From assembly GCF_015207605.1 (NCBI RefSeq), contig NZ_JADEWO010000064.1, forward strand, positions 1 through 33,644: a stretch of 33,644 nt of DNA, given 5' to 3'. The position numbers and the translations under genes are program-made. The stretch comes from Oculatella sp. LEGE 06141 (lineage in GTDB: Bacteria; Cyanobacteriota; Cyanobacteriia; Elainellales; Elainellaceae). The notes under the pieces were generated by a model. That model saw only the letters and a list, made by a program, of their open reading frames with translations. It searched no databases and was not told the origin of the DNA. Of the stretch, positions 33,560 to 33,644 are shown in pieces. Every line of letters begins with the position of its first letter. Position 1 is the first letter of the stretch.

Positions 33560-33644
33560 TCAAGCAGAGATTGCAGGCGGAGCCAGTCTTACATCTCCTA
33601 GTCCAACCGTTGATGTCCCAACGATTTTGATGTTTGTTGCAGCG
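33560..33644 (-). CDS. tnpB: IS200/IS605-family TnpB, C-terminal fragment (runs off right edge)
   Basis: The minus strand read from 33644 to the TGA at 33562-33560 gives AATNIKIVGTSTVGLGDV, ending RLAPPAISA. AATNIK is the segment that follows the RuvC-III aspartate in the D-x-N-A-A-x-N-I-K motif of TnpB, and GDVRLAPPAISA is a frequent cyanobacterial TnpB ending. The rest of the gene lies outside the window. It is a different locus from the N-terminal tnpB fragment at the left edge. Confidence 0.75.
   Translation of the reverse strand, partial: AATNIKIVGTSTVGLGDVRLAPPAISA

Noticed and set aside
1-33644. CRISPR array, phage or defence island
   Set aside because: No evenly spaced direct repeats, cas genes, integrase or restriction genes are visible; the only mobile DNA is IS605 edges, one MITE and dispersed palindromes.

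Overview
The window comes from a cyanobacterial chromosome, probably a filamentous or Leptolyngbya-like form; the exact genus cannot be told from this sequence. The evidence is a psbY photosystem II gene, a MenG/UbiE quinone methyltransferase, a cyanobacteria-specific TIGR02652-type protein, several cyanobacterial conserved hypotheticals, very frequent HIP1-type GCGATCGC palindromes, and 11-bp-period Pho boxes of the SphR type.

Layout. 1-75: start of an IS200/IS605-type tnpB running off the left edge. 476-4855: a small membrane protein, murF (minus strand), a 428-aa cyanobacterial protein of unknown function, and rpsU behind a long structured leader. 5376-9277: a response regulator with a GAF-like domain, menG, then a DUF445 membrane protein and a prohibitin/SPFH protein in one unit. 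9373-11387: psbY (39 aa), a gamma-class carbonic anhydrase, a TIGR02652 protein and a VOC protein. 11536-14267: a small membrane protein, ppa, a metallo-beta-lactamase-fold protein that lacks several canonical metal ligands, and a four-helix membrane protein. 14292-17677: a type III (GlnT/GMAS-like) glutamine synthetase homologue divergent from a DAO-family FAD oxidoreductase, with a 151-bp MITE between them, then a DCC thiol-disulfide protein.

17932-26214 is the centrepiece: two complete and different phosphate-specific ABC transporters in tandem (pstS-C-A-B, terminator, pstS-C-A-B), each preceded by its own Pho box. The first uses an SphX/Bacillus-type binding protein and the second an E. 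coli-type PstS. The two PstB ATPases look much more alike than the other paired subunits. No phoU, sphS or sphR is present in the window.

26289-33521: an alpha/beta hydrolase, an exopolysaccharide-type sugar transferase, a LysR-GNAT pair, a MATE exporter, a fatty acid desaturase and a short hypothetical gene. The right edge (about 33523-33644) holds the 3' end of a second IS605-type tnpB with its right-end hairpin, abutting or truncating that short gene.

Most of the window is ordinary core genome. The points most worth a second look are the tandem pst operons, the degenerate MBL protein, the GlnT/FAD module with a MITE in its control region, the triple-hairpin rpsU leader, and the IS605 end with its potential guide-RNA region.
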